Of a DNA stretch of 64,000 bases, positions 10,150-18,422 are shown in pieces (the stretch's first letter is position 1; every line of letters begins with the position of its first letter). Both the position numbers and the translations under genes were made by a program. The DNA comes from CAYOHP01 sp964403795 [NCBI: uncultured bacterium] (GTDB lineage: Bacteria; Muiribacteriota; UBA6191; CAZXTJ01): the NCBI GenBank assembly GCA_964403795.1, contig CAYOHP010000017.1:16618-80617 (forward strand), read 5' to 3'. A model generated the notes under the pieces. That model made no database searches, was not told the DNA's origin, and was given only the letters and a program-made list of their open reading frames with translations.

Positions 10150-11147
10150 GGCGGGATCCCCTGCCGGGAGGCCGGTGCCTCCCGCGGCACCGGTCCGGGG
10201 AGCCGGCCCGACCAGGCCAGGAAGCGCCGGACCCCCTCCTCGAACCCGACCCTCGGCCGGTACCCGTAGCGCGCCTCGGCCCGGTCGAGCGAGGCCCAGG
10301 TGATCCCGGGCTCGAACGGACGTCCCGGCGAGGCCGTCACCGTCGCCTTGCGTCCGAGCAGCTCCTCGAGCACGGCCACCACGCGGGCCAGGGCGATGGG
10401 CCGACCCGCACCGAGGTTCACGATCTCGAACCCTCCGGAGCCGTCCAGGATCCGCAACAGTCCGTCGACCGCGTCGTCCACATAGGTGTAGTCCCGCGCC
10501 GATCCGGGATCGAAGAGCTCGATCGCCTGGCCCCGGACGATGGCCTCGGTGAAGCGGGCGATCGCCATGTCGGGACGCTGGCGGGGTCCGTAGACCGTGA
10601 ACAGGCGGGCGCAGCAGAGGGAGAGCCCGCTCGGCGACGAGACCTCGCGGGCGACCCGCTCGGCGTCCCGCTTGGAAACGGCGTACGGCGAGAGCGGCCG
10701 ATCGACCGGGAGCTCCTCCTCGAGCCGAGCACCTCCGGCGTCGCCGTAGACACTCGAGGACGAGGCATGGACCAGGCGCTCCACCCCGACCTCGACCGCC
10801 GCCTCGAACACGTTGCGGGCGCCCTCCAGGTTGACCGCCGCGCAGCCAGCGGGATCGAGGAAGCTGGCCGCCACCCCGGGTCGCGCCGCCAGGTGGACCA
10901 CCCGCTCGGGCCGCCAGCGACGGAACCACTCGAAGAGCGGCTCCCGGTCACGGATGTCGAGTCGGACGAGTTCGAATCGGGGATGGGTCTGGAGGTCCGC
11001 GAGGTTGGACTCGAGGCGCGGCCTCTCCCCGGGAGGATCGAAGGCGTCCAGGCAGGCGACCCGATCGCCGCCGGACAGCAGGCGCAGGCAGAGGTGGCTC
11101 CCCACGAAGCCCGCCCCGCCGGTCACCAGGATCCTCCGGCATCGCAT
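10146..11147 (-). CDS. NAD-dependent nucleotide-sugar epimerase/dehydratase
   Basis: This is a 333-aa extended short-chain dehydrogenase/reductase. It has the NAD-binding motif TGGAGFVGSHL at the N-terminus, HLAARPGVAAS, SSSSVYGD, the catalytic YAVSK, and ARLFTVYGPRQRPDMAI, which is typical of UDP-glucuronate/UDP-glucose 4-epimerases. It likely interconverts an NDP-sugar for surface polysaccharide; the exact sugar cannot be read from sequence. It lies 27 bp after the radical-SAM gene and overlaps the kinase gene by 4 bp, so it is inside an operon. Confidence 0.92.
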   Translation of the reverse strand: MRCRRILVTGGAGFVGSHLCLRLLSGGDRVACLDAFDPPGERPRLESNLADLQTHPRFELVRLDIRDREPLFEWFRRWRPERVVHLAARPGVAASFLDPAGCAAVNLEGARNVFEAAVEVGVERLVHASSSSVYGDAGGARLEEELPVDRPLSPYAVSKRDAERVAREVSSPSGLSLCCARLFTVYGPRQRPDMAIARFTEAIVRGQAIELFDPGSARDYTYVDDAVDGLLRILDGSGGFEIVNLGAGRPIALARVVAVLEELLGRKATVTASPGRPFEPGITWASLDRAEARYGYRPRVGFEEGVRRFLAWSGRLPGPVPREAPASRQGIPP

Positions 11148-11174
11148 GGTTAGGCTCCCGATCCGCCGTCCGCC

Positions 11175-13076
11175 TCAGACCGCGGCCGCCAGGACCGCAT
11201 CCTCGGCCGCGGCCTCGAAGCGATGGAGCAGGGCCGGGGAAGCCAGGGCGAGCGGCACCCAGCTCCCGTCCAGTTCCGCCATCCAGCCCCGCCGGACCGC
11301 CTCGGCGTAGGCCTGGCGCGAGGTCCGCGCCACCGGTCGCCGGACCAGGAGCCGACCGGCCTCTTCCGCCGAGAGGTCGATCCGCTCGGGTCCGAGGCCG
11401 AGGCCCCGGGTGTCGAGGAGCCGGAAGCCGGCTCCCTGCGCTTCGATCCGGAGCGTCGGAGGCTCGGCCCGGCTCCGGGCCCAGAGCGCCCTCCAGCTGG
11501 CCACGGCCTGGCCGAGTTCCAGCATCAGCGGGCGGTTGCCGGGATCCAGCGCCGCGCTCGGGTAGGTACCGGTGAAGTGGTAGGCGATCCGGTCCACCGG
11601 GGAACCGGGCGGGAACACGTCCCGGTACGACGCCAGGGGAGCCAGGCCGCTCACGCCATGCTCCTCGGCCCGGTCGAAATAGGGCGAGAAGCGGCTGACC
11701 ATCACCGGGACGATGGCCGGTGGCGGGAGGTGCCGGAGCCGAGGCACCAGTGCGAGGGTCTCCCGGTAGAACTCCACGAGGTCGTTGGGGAAGGCGACCA
11801 GCAGGTTCCAGTGCATGGCGATGCCGTAGGCCGAGGCGTAGCGCAGCGCCGCCACGTTCTGGGAGGCCGTCACCCCCTTGTCCATGAGGCGGAGCAGGCC
11901 CGAGGAGATGGCCTCGATCCCCGGCTGGATCGCGGTCACCCCGGCCTCCCGGAGCAGCCGCACCTTCTCCAGGGTGAGGTTCGACTTCTGCTCGTACCCG
12001 ATCTCGAGCCCCGGGAGCTCCCCGGCTAGGCGCGGCAACAGGGTGCGGAAGTACTGGTGCGGCATGATGTTGTCGGTCATGGCGATGCGCCGGGTGGGGC
12101 TCGCGGAGACCAGCGTGCGGAGTTCGTGGACGACCTTGTCGGGGGACTTCTGGCGGAACCCCATCCCCTCGCCGTTCAGTCCGCAGAAGGTGCAGTGGCG
12201 CTTCTGCCCCCACCAGCAGCCCCGGCTCGATTCGTAGGGGATCCAGAGCTGCCCGGTCCTCGCCGCCTCGCTCCCGGGCAGGAGCCGCTCCAGGGCCCCG
12301 TGGAACTCCGAGAAGTCGGTGGTGGGGAGGGCCTCGAGATCGCGGCACGGCTCCCCGACCAGGATCCTCGGCGAAGGCTCGCCCCGGGCGCGCCGGGCGA
12401 GGAAGTCGGTGAAGGTGGCCTCGCTCTCCCCCGAGAAGACGTGATCGACCCAGGGCGCCACCGCCGCGATCCCCTCGCCCATGGCGGCTTCGCAGTTGGC
12501 ACCCCCGATCAGGGTGAGGATCCCGGGACGGCGTCGCTTCACTTCCCGGAGCAGCGCCAGCGAGGCCCCGGTCTGTTCGAAGGTCGAGGTGCAGCCGACC
12601 ACCTCGGGGTCGCCGGCGAGGATCGCGTCGACCGCCCCCGGGATCCAGGCGTGGGCCCGGGCCTCGAGGTCAAGGAGCAGGGACCGGGCCTGGTCGGGAG
12701 CCACCACCCTGCCTCCCTCCCGGGCCAGCCAGGCCACGAACTCGGCCAGGATGCGTTCGCCCCCGTCGGCGCCCAGGGGCGGGAGGTCATGGGCCGCCCG
12801 GGCGAAGAGCCGCTCGCCGGCCAGCCAGGCCAGCGCCATGTGCTCGAAGTTGGCGTACTGGCGTTCGCCCAGACGGGCGGCCAGGGAGAGGTTGGCGTAC
12901 TCGATCCGGACCCGGTGGCCGGCGGCCCGGGCACAGGCCTGGAGGACATGCACTCCCAGCGAGGGGCGATCCAGGCTCCCGAAGGGCGGGACCACCAGGA
13001 CGACGGGAGCGGATCCGGGCCCGGGCCGCGAAGCCGCCGGCTGGATCCGGTCGGAAGGCATGCCGCGAGGGTACAC
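11175..13076 (-). CDS. B12-binding radical SAM enzyme, RiPP-maturation type (rSAM protein 1-like)
   Basis: The 633-aa protein has an N-terminal cobalamin-binding-like half (VVLVVPPFGSLDRPSLGVHVLQACARAAGH; later VVGCTSTFEQTG and LIGGANCE). The radical SAM core begins at RGCWWGQKRHCTFCGLNG. The cluster cysteines are C287, C295 and C298, spaced C-x7-C-x2-C rather than the usual CxxxCxxC. That segment is, from memory, the hallmark of the RiPP maturation radical SAM protein 1 family (TIGR03975), whose members modify ribosomal peptides. The C-terminal ~130 residues hold an extra domain. Start GTG 13076 is preferred (GGGAG 9 nt upstream) over ATG 13061, which has no SD. I found no precursor-peptide gene next to it, so the substrate is open. 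Confidence 0.8.
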   Translation of the reverse strand: MYPRGMPSDRIQPAASRPGPGSAPVVLVVPPFGSLDRPSLGVHVLQACARAAGHRVRIEYANLSLAARLGERQYANFEHMALAWLAGERLFARAAHDLPPLGADGGERILAEFVAWLAREGGRVVAPDQARSLLLDLEARAHAWIPGAVDAILAGDPEVVGCTSTFEQTGASLALLREVKRRRPGILTLIGGANCEAAMGEGIAAVAPWVDHVFSGESEATFTDFLARRARGEPSPRILVGEPCRDLEALPTTDFSEFHGALERLLPGSEAARTGQLWIPYESSRGCWWGQKRHCTFCGLNGEGMGFRQKSPDKVVHELRTLVSASPTRRIAMTDNIMPHQYFRTLLPRLAGELPGLEIGYEQKSNLTLEKVRLLREAGVTAIQPGIEAISSGLLRLMDKGVTASQNVAALRYASAYGIAMHWNLLVAFPNDLVEFYRETLALVPRLRHLPPPAIVPVMVSRFSPYFDRAEEHGVSGLAPLASYRDVFPPGSPVDRIAYHFTGTYPSAALDPGNRPLMLELGQAVASWRALWARSRAEPPTLRIEAQGAGFRLLDTRGLGLGPERIDLSAEEAGRLLVRRPVARTSRQAYAEAVRRGWMAELDGSWVPLALASPALLHRFEAAAEDAVLAAAV

Positions 13077-13113
13077 GAGGGCCGGCTCCCGGGACCGGAT
13101 CCGAGCGGCCGGA

Positions 13114-13575
13114 TCAGCCCGGTTCGGGTGACGCTGCGCCCAGCTCCCACTCCAGGTTGCGCTTCACTCCCGCATCCATGCGGATGAGCCGCGCCCAGCC
13201 GGGACGGAACACCCAGAACCTGTGCCCGGCAGCCGCCGCGACCATGGGAGCGGCCATCGGGAAGCGCGAGAGGTAGAGCCTCGTCAGCTCCGCCTGCCGA
13301 TCCGGCGGAGCCTCGGCGCGACCGGAGAGCTGGACCCCCCGGATCGAGGCGACACCCGGGTCGGACTCCGCGATCGCCACCCCGGCACGCGGCTCGCCGA
13401 CCAGATCGCGCGAGTGCCGGGTCGAGTCGGCGCTGATCCACACGAGTTCGAGACTGCCGGCGGCCCGGGCGAAGAACAGGGACGCGGCATGGGGACCGGC
13501 TCCGCTCCAGGTCGAGAGGTGGAGCACATGGTGGCGGTCGAGGTACTCGTGGAGAGGTTGCAGGTCGTCCGCCAT
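13114..13575 (-). CDS. Pyridoxamine 5'-phosphate oxidase-like FMN-binding protein
   Basis: The 153-aa protein has the split-barrel pattern of the PNPOx-like/YhbP families: YLDRHHVLHLSTWSGAGPHAASLFFA, then LELVWISADSTRHSRDL, then VAIAESDPGVASIRGVQLSGRAE, then LSRFP. These proteins bind FMN or similar cofactors and reduce or bind small molecules; the substrate here is unknown. ATG 13575 gives the expected N-terminus. It lies 17 bp after the HExxH protein gene and 37 bp before the radical-SAM gene, all on the same strand, so it belongs to the same operon. Confidence 0.8.
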   Translation of the reverse strand: MADDLQPLHEYLDRHHVLHLSTWSGAGPHAASLFFARAAGSLELVWISADSTRHSRDLVGEPRAGVAIAESDPGVASIRGVQLSGRAEAPPDRQAELTRLYLSRFPMAAPMVAAAAGHRFWVFRPGWARLIRMDAGVKRNLEWELGAASPEPG

Positions 13576-13592
13576 GGCGCCGGATCCGGGTC

Positions 13593-14612
13593 TCAGCGTT
13601 GACCGAGCGTGCCGGAGTCGGTCCCGTGGGACCCGGGTCGGGTCGCGGGCACTGTGCCCACCGGCGCACCGCCGGGCTGGAGCCCGGCCGCCTGCCTGGC
13701 GAGCCAGTCCTGGCGAGCCTTGGCCACCTTGGCCCGGACCCTCCGGATCCACTCGTTGTCCAGGGTGTTCAGGCGCCGGAGCAGCTCCGCCAGGTCGGCG
13801 GGCGGATCGAGTCCGAGGATCCCCCGGTACATCTGGAGTTTCAGCCAGTCCCGGCCTGCTTCCTGCCAGTGGACGTAGGCCGGGCCACTGATCCCGCTCG
13901 ACTGGAACATGGCCTCGTCGTAGACGCTGGCGTACCCGAACCGGATCCTCAAGATCCGCTGGTCCCAGCCGCTCTGGGTATCGGCCGGGGGGAGGAAGAG
14001 GGTGCTGCCCCAGCGGGCGGCCTCGGCGGCATCCCTCGGCTTCCCCCCTGCGAACACGGTGTTGTAGAGCACCAGGTCGTCGACGGCCTCGAAGACCTGC
14101 ATGATCGACTTGCCCATGAAGTAGCCGCAGACCTCGTCGGCCTTCATCCGGGGATAGCGGGCCAGACCCAGGAAGCGGTGGTTGGGATCGTGGTAGAGGT
14201 CGGCCCAGATCGACTGCATGGAGTCGTAGTGGATCCGTTCCGGGGTGCCGGCGGCGGCCGTCTCGCTGGCCATGACGTCGTTGTCGGCATGGGTGAGCTC
14301 GTGGATCAGGGTCGCGATCTGGGTCGTCTCGAGGGCGAACTTGATGCGCTGGGTGCCTTCCACCCGCATGGTGGGGGGGATGTAGACATTGTCTGTGAGG
14401 TATCCGTAGGAGGCCTCGGCGACGTCGGACGACGCCTGGAAGAAGAGCTCGATCTTCGCTACCAGGCGTCTCAGGTACTCGGTCTTCAAGCCGATCGACT
14501 CGAGCCGGGTGTAGAACTCGGCCGGATCGGCCTCGTCGCCGGCCCTGGCACCGGAACCCAAGGCCAGGAGTCCTGCACACACCAAGGCCTGGACCCGACG
14601 GAGCGAACCCAT
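13593..14612 (-). CDS. Exported HExxH protein (putative zinc metallopeptidase-like)
   Basis: The 339-aa product starts at ATG 14612 (GGGAGG 5 nt upstream) with a signal peptide (MGSLRRVQALVCAGLLALGSGARA-G). The motif TLIHELTHADND contains H104-E105-x-x-H108, the zinc-binding signature of gluzincin-type peptidases. A third ligand may lie in the Glu/Asp-rich stretch RMKADEVCGYFMG, as suggested by its spacing. No known peptidase family is recognised beyond this. It is the first gene of a probable five-gene operon (HExxH protein, PNPOx, radical SAM, epimerase, kinase). A TACACT box stands 24 nt upstream. Confidence 0.8.
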   Translation of the reverse strand: MGSLRRVQALVCAGLLALGSGARAGDEADPAEFYTRLESIGLKTEYLRRLVAKIELFFQASSDVAEASYGYLTDNVYIPPTMRVEGTQRIKFALETTQIATLIHELTHADNDVMASETAAAGTPERIHYDSMQSIWADLYHDPNHRFLGLARYPRMKADEVCGYFMGKSIMQVFEAVDDLVLYNTVFAGGKPRDAAEAARWGSTLFLPPADTQSGWDQRILRIRFGYASVYDEAMFQSSGISGPAYVHWQEAGRDWLKLQMYRGILGLDPPADLAELLRRLNTLDNEWIRRVRAKVAKARQDWLARQAAGLQPGGAPVGTVPATRPGSHGTDSGTLGQR

Positions 14613-14636
14613 GGAGACCTCCCGAGGGACGCAGCG

Positions 14637-14642
14637 AGTGTA
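14637..14642 (-). promoter_or_regulatory. -10-like box of the 14612-8125 operon
   Basis: The minus strand reads GC-TACACT-CG, 24 nt before ATG 14612 and upstream of GGGAGG. The upstream operon ends only 49 bp before it, so this is the likely promoter of the five-gene unit. Confidence 0.5.
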
Positions 14643-14690
14643 GCGTTCCGGAGGCCGCATCCGATCACGGGTTCGCCGACGTGAGGCGAC

Positions 14691-17075
14691 TCACCGTCGG
14701 GCCAGGCGCAGCTCCACCAGCAGGGGCAGGTGGTCCGAAGCCAGCCGGGTCAGGCGGTTCCTGGGTACCTCGACGGCCACCACCTCGACCTCCGGCGACA
14801 CGAAGACGTGGTCGATGCGTCGCACCGGCAGGGCCGCGGTCCAGGTCGGCAGCGGGCGGTGACCCGAGAGGCCGACCTGGACGTCCCGGAGCCGGCGGGG
14901 AGGCCGTCCCGCCAGCATTCCCGGCTTCATGGCGTTGAAATCCCCGGCCAGGACCAGGGGTGCCTCGGCCTGCGGATCCCCCAGCCACTCCGGGCCGAGC
15001 AGGGCCTCGGCCTGGACCCGGCACTCCTCGGGGTGGAGCCCGAAGTGGGTGTTCAGGAGCTGGACCCTGGCCCCGTCGACGTCGAGCTCCACCCAGACCG
15101 CACCCCGCGGCTCGCTCCTCGCCCCGGGGCGACGTCGGGGCAGGGCACCGGCCCGGACCAGCCGCATCGGGAAGCGGCTGATCACGGCATTGCCGTACTC
15201 CTCCTCCTCGATCCGGAAGCTGGCATGGAAGTGATGGAACATGGCCAGCCGGTCGGCGATCTCCCGGGCCTGGTGCAGGCCATTGCTGCGGGACCGGCCC
15301 ACGTCGAGTTCCTGGAGGGCGATCACATCGGGATCGAGCGAGGAGAGCACCCGGGCGATGCGATCGCTGGAGACCCTGCCGTCGCTGCCGCGGCAGCCGT
15401 GGGCGTTGTAGGTGACGATCCGCAGCGTCTCGGGTCTGCGCTCGCCGGTCCGGGGCGGAGGCGGACGGGAGGGAGCCAGGCGGGAGAGATGGGCCAGGGC
15501 CTCCTCCCGGAGGTCACCGGCGCGCAGGACCCGCCCCGGATCCCGGTGCAGCAGGCACCCGGGGGGCAGCATCGCGAAGGCCAGGGTCTCCTCCGGGGAG
15601 AACCCGGCATGCGAACCATGCTCGGCCGCGAAGGTGACGGGTGCGACGCCCGGAGCCCACCCGGAGAGGACCAGCTCCCCGGCATCGGGATGCCGCACCA
15701 GCGCGGCCAGGTCGCCCGGGACCGCGGTACCGAAGGGGTGGTCGGCACCCAGTACCGGGAGCGGATCAGCTTCGAGATCGAAGACCCCGGCGCGGGATCG
15801 CACCCGGATGCGGTCCTCCCCATCCCGCCAGAGGACCTGGGGGATCGCGAACTCCTCCACCAGCCGCGCCGCCACCTGCTCCCGCGCCCCGGGGGCCAGC
15901 GAGGGCTCCGGGTGGACATGTCCCAGTGGCCCCAGGGCCGCCAGGGTGAACCCAGGGCCGGTCTCGGCCTGGTCCTCGTCCTGGCCGAGGAGGCGGGCCA
16001 TCCAACCCACCCCGCTCCACAGCACCCGCCCCGTCTCGGAACCCCGGTGGACCCCGGAACCCGGTGCCCTCGGGGCCTGGGAGAGCGCTTCCTCCACGGC
16101 CTCGGCCAGGGTCCGGCCGGCGACCAGCGGGTAGGGACGGGCGTCGTCCTGGCCGTGGTCGGAGTGGATCCAGACCTCGTAGTCGCGCCGGGCCGAGCGC
16201 CAGGCGCTCTTGGCCAGGCGTGCCACCGCATGGTCGATGGCCCCGAGGCTCCACTGGGCGAAGCGCGACCCGGGCCCGCGTCGGTGGGCCTGCTCGTCGA
16301 ACCCGATCAGGTTCACGTGGACCACCGGGAGACCGCGAGCCAGGTCCATCCGGGCCGAGCGCACCGTGAACTCGCGCATCGCCACGCACAGGAGCGCCCT
16401 CGCCAGCACGAAGCGCAGCTCGGCGCCCGCGTCATGGCCCTCCCGGACGCCGTGCAGGGCATCCCAGAGCCCGACCAGCAGTTCCACCACGACCATGCCC
16501 GCGGTCCGTAGCGCCACCAGGCCATGGACCAGGACCAGGGCCAACAGCCGCAGCGGGGACAGCGCGGTCAGCAGGGACCCGAAGCCGAAGGAGGCCGCGC
16601 ACAGGTGCGGCTCGGCGGCGCCGCCGGTGAATACGTCGCCATAGGCGGATCCGCCCGCCAGCAGGCCTTCCCTGCCGTCCGCGAGTCGGACCTCGACCCG
16701 GGCCGCGGTGGCCGGCAGGTACATCTTCTCCAGCGCCCCGGTGTCATGGTCCCGGAACCCGAAGCCCGGGACCGCGGTGCGGACCCCGTAGAAGAGTTCG
16801 CCCTGGAAGGCCGGGGTCGAGGCCGGGCACCCGCTGTAGAGGCTGTGCAAGCGGTAGCCGTCGCGCTGGAGCAGGCGGGCCGTGAAGGGCATCCGTCCCT
16901 CTCCCAGCGCCCTTTCCAGATGCGTCTTCCCGAGTCCGTCGATCTGGATCACCAGCAGGCCCGGCTCGATCCCGCTGCCGGGATCGCGCGGCAATCCCAG
17001 GAGCGCCACCATCCATTCGCTGGGATCGAGGAGCCGGACCAGCCTGCGGACCTGGGCCTCGAGCCGGGCGAGCAT
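14691..17075 (-). CDS. Fusion of alkaline-phosphatase-superfamily phosphodiesterase and EEP-family hydrolase
   Basis: The 794-aa protein joins two phosphoesterases. Residues ~1-540 resemble type I phosphodiesterase/nucleotide pyrophosphatase: LVIQIDGLGKTHLERAL with the metal-binding Asp, SGCPASTPAFQG where the nucleophile Ser/Thr is expected, NLIGFDEQAHRRG, and IHSDHGQ; a hydrophobic stretch lies near residues 165-215. Residues ~555-794 are an endonuclease/exonuclease/phosphatase domain: IVTYNAHGCRG, DVIALQELD, AVISRFPM, LLNTHFGLH, LAGDFNA and LASDHLPLLVEL. The substrates may be phospholipid or polysaccharide-linked phosphodiesters; this is inference. ATG 17075 follows the glycosyltransferase stop by 3 bp, so the two are coupled. 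Confidence 0.88.
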   Translation of the reverse strand: MLARLEAQVRRLVRLLDPSEWMVALLGLPRDPGSGIEPGLLVIQIDGLGKTHLERALGEGRMPFTARLLQRDGYRLHSLYSGCPASTPAFQGELFYGVRTAVPGFGFRDHDTGALEKMYLPATAARVEVRLADGREGLLAGGSAYGDVFTGGAAEPHLCAASFGFGSLLTALSPLRLLALVLVHGLVALRTAGMVVVELLVGLWDALHGVREGHDAGAELRFVLARALLCVAMREFTVRSARMDLARGLPVVHVNLIGFDEQAHRRGPGSRFAQWSLGAIDHAVARLAKSAWRSARRDYEVWIHSDHGQDDARPYPLVAGRTLAEAVEEALSQAPRAPGSGVHRGSETGRVLWSGVGWMARLLGQDEDQAETGPGFTLAALGPLGHVHPEPSLAPGAREQVAARLVEEFAIPQVLWRDGEDRIRVRSRAGVFDLEADPLPVLGADHPFGTAVPGDLAALVRHPDAGELVLSGWAPGVAPVTFAAEHGSHAGFSPEETLAFAMLPPGCLLHRDPGRVLRAGDLREEALAHLSRLAPSRPPPPRTGERRPETLRIVTYNAHGCRGSDGRVSSDRIARVLSSLDPDVIALQELDVGRSRSNGLHQAREIADRLAMFHHFHASFRIEEEEYGNAVISRFPMRLVRAGALPRRRPGARSEPRGAVWVELDVDGARVQLLNTHFGLHPEECRVQAEALLGPEWLGDPQAEAPLVLAGDFNAMKPGMLAGRPPRRLRDVQVGLSGHRPLPTWTAALPVRRIDHVFVSPEVEVVAVEVPRNRLTRLASDHLPLLVELRLARR

Positions 17076-17078
17076 GGC

Positions 17079-18422
17079 TCAATCCCTCCGGTCCGGGACG
17101 GTTCCGGCATCGCCGGGGGAGCCGCGCTCGGCGTCCGTACCGGAGATCCCCAGGACTCCCGAGAGGGCGCTGGCGGTGGCCGCCGCCATGTTCCCCCAGA
17201 GCTCGAACTCGGCCTCCGCTCCGCGCAGGAGCACGTCCCAGAGGCCTTCCTCCTCGGGGTCGCGCAGGAAGCGATGGGCCTCCACCAAGGACCCGTAGCA
17301 GGCCAGGGCACGGTCGGCCGTGGCCTCCACCGAGAACTCCCGGGCCGTCGCCCGCGCCGCTTCCCGGAGCCCTTGTCGGGCTTCCTCGGGAGCCGCCAGC
17401 ATCGCCAGGAGCGCCTGGGTCATGGCCTCGGGCGCGCTCGCCGCCGGGAGCAGCCTTCCGTTCTCCCCATCCCGCACCACCTCGCGCACCCCATGGGCGT
17501 CGAGGGCCACCACCGGCGTCCCGGCCGCCATCGCCTCGGTCAGGACCATGCCCTGGGTCTCCGAGAACGAGGAGAACGCGAAGACATCGGCAGCCGCGTA
17601 GGCATCGGCCAGCTCCCCGCCGCGGAGCACGCCGAGATGGTGGTAGCGGTCCGCCACGCCCGCCTCCCCCAGGATGCGCTCGACCTCCGGGAGCGAGGAT
17701 CCTTCCCCGACGAGCACGAAGCGGGCGTCCCGTCGCCGGGCCAGGCAGGCGGCCACCGCCCTGGCCAGGAAGCCGAGGTTCTTCTCGGGCGCCAACCTCC
17801 CCACATGGGCGATCACCGGGACGGTCGCCGGCAGGCCCATCTCGCGCCGGAACCGCGCCCGGTCTCCGGCCCCGAACACGGACAGGTCGACCCCCGTCGG
17901 CACCACCTCGATGGGACGCCGCACGCCGCCTGCCGCGAGATCCCGGGCCACGCTGGCGCTGGGTGCGAAGACCAGGTCGGAGAGGTTGGCGTAGCCGCGG
18001 GTCAGGTCGCGCACGAAGACCCCCAGCGCCTCCGAGTCGCCCGGTGCGTAGTGGGTGTAGTGCTCGAAACGGGTGTGGTGAGTGAAGACCAGCGGCAGGT
18101 CGCGACGGCCCGCCAGGCGCAGGGCCGCGTCCCCGAGCAGGAACGGGTGGTGGGAGTGGACCAGATCGGGCGCGAAGTCCCCGAGCGCCAGGTCCAGGTA
18201 CCCGGGCACCGGGAGCGAGAGCGAGAAGCTCGAGTCGAAGACGTCGGGGATCGCCGGGAAGCGGATCACGTCGGTCTCGTCGCCCGGGTCGCCGGGGTAC
18301 TCGGGGGCCAGTACCACGACCCTGTGCCCGCGCCGGCGGTACTCGCGGGTGAAGCGGTCGACCGAGTTCGCCACCCCCCCGACGTGCGGAAGGTAGGTGT
18401 TGGTGACCATGAGCAGGTTCAT
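17079..18422 (-). CDS. Glycosyltransferase family 4 (GT-B)
   Basis: This 447-aa protein opens MNLLMVTNTYLPHVGGVANS, the classic start of GT4 enzymes. It has a donor-site region HVGRLAPEKNLGFLARA and the family E-x7-E motif in FSSFSETQGMVLTEAMAAG. The family includes mannosyl- and glucosyltransferases that use GDP/UDP-sugars at the inner membrane; the acceptor is unknown and could be a diacylglycerol-type lipid. The start overlaps the end of the glycosidase gene (ATGA) and the stop lies 3 bp before the phosphodiesterase start, so the three form an operon. Confidence 0.93.
   Translation of the reverse strand: MNLLMVTNTYLPHVGGVANSVDRFTREYRRRGHRVVVLAPEYPGDPGDETDVIRFPAIPDVFDSSFSLSLPVPGYLDLALGDFAPDLVHSHHPFLLGDAALRLAGRRDLPLVFTHHTRFEHYTHYAPGDSEALGVFVRDLTRGYANLSDLVFAPSASVARDLAAGGVRRPIEVVPTGVDLSVFGAGDRARFRREMGLPATVPVIAHVGRLAPEKNLGFLARAVAACLARRRDARFVLVGEGSSLPEVERILGEAGVADRYHHLGVLRGGELADAYAAADVFAFSSFSETQGMVLTEAMAAGTPVVALDAHGVREVVRDGENGRLLPAASAPEAMTQALLAMLAAPEEARQGLREAARATAREFSVEATADRALACYGSLVEAHRFLRDPEEEGLWDVLLRGAEAEFELWGNMAAATASALSGVLGISGTDAERGSPGDAGTVPDRRD

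Noticed and set aside
11148-13113. Precursor-peptide gene for the RiPP-type radical SAM enzyme
   Set aside because: The intervals at 11148-11174 and 13077-13113 are too short for a leader-core peptide and no small ORF with leader features is nearby.
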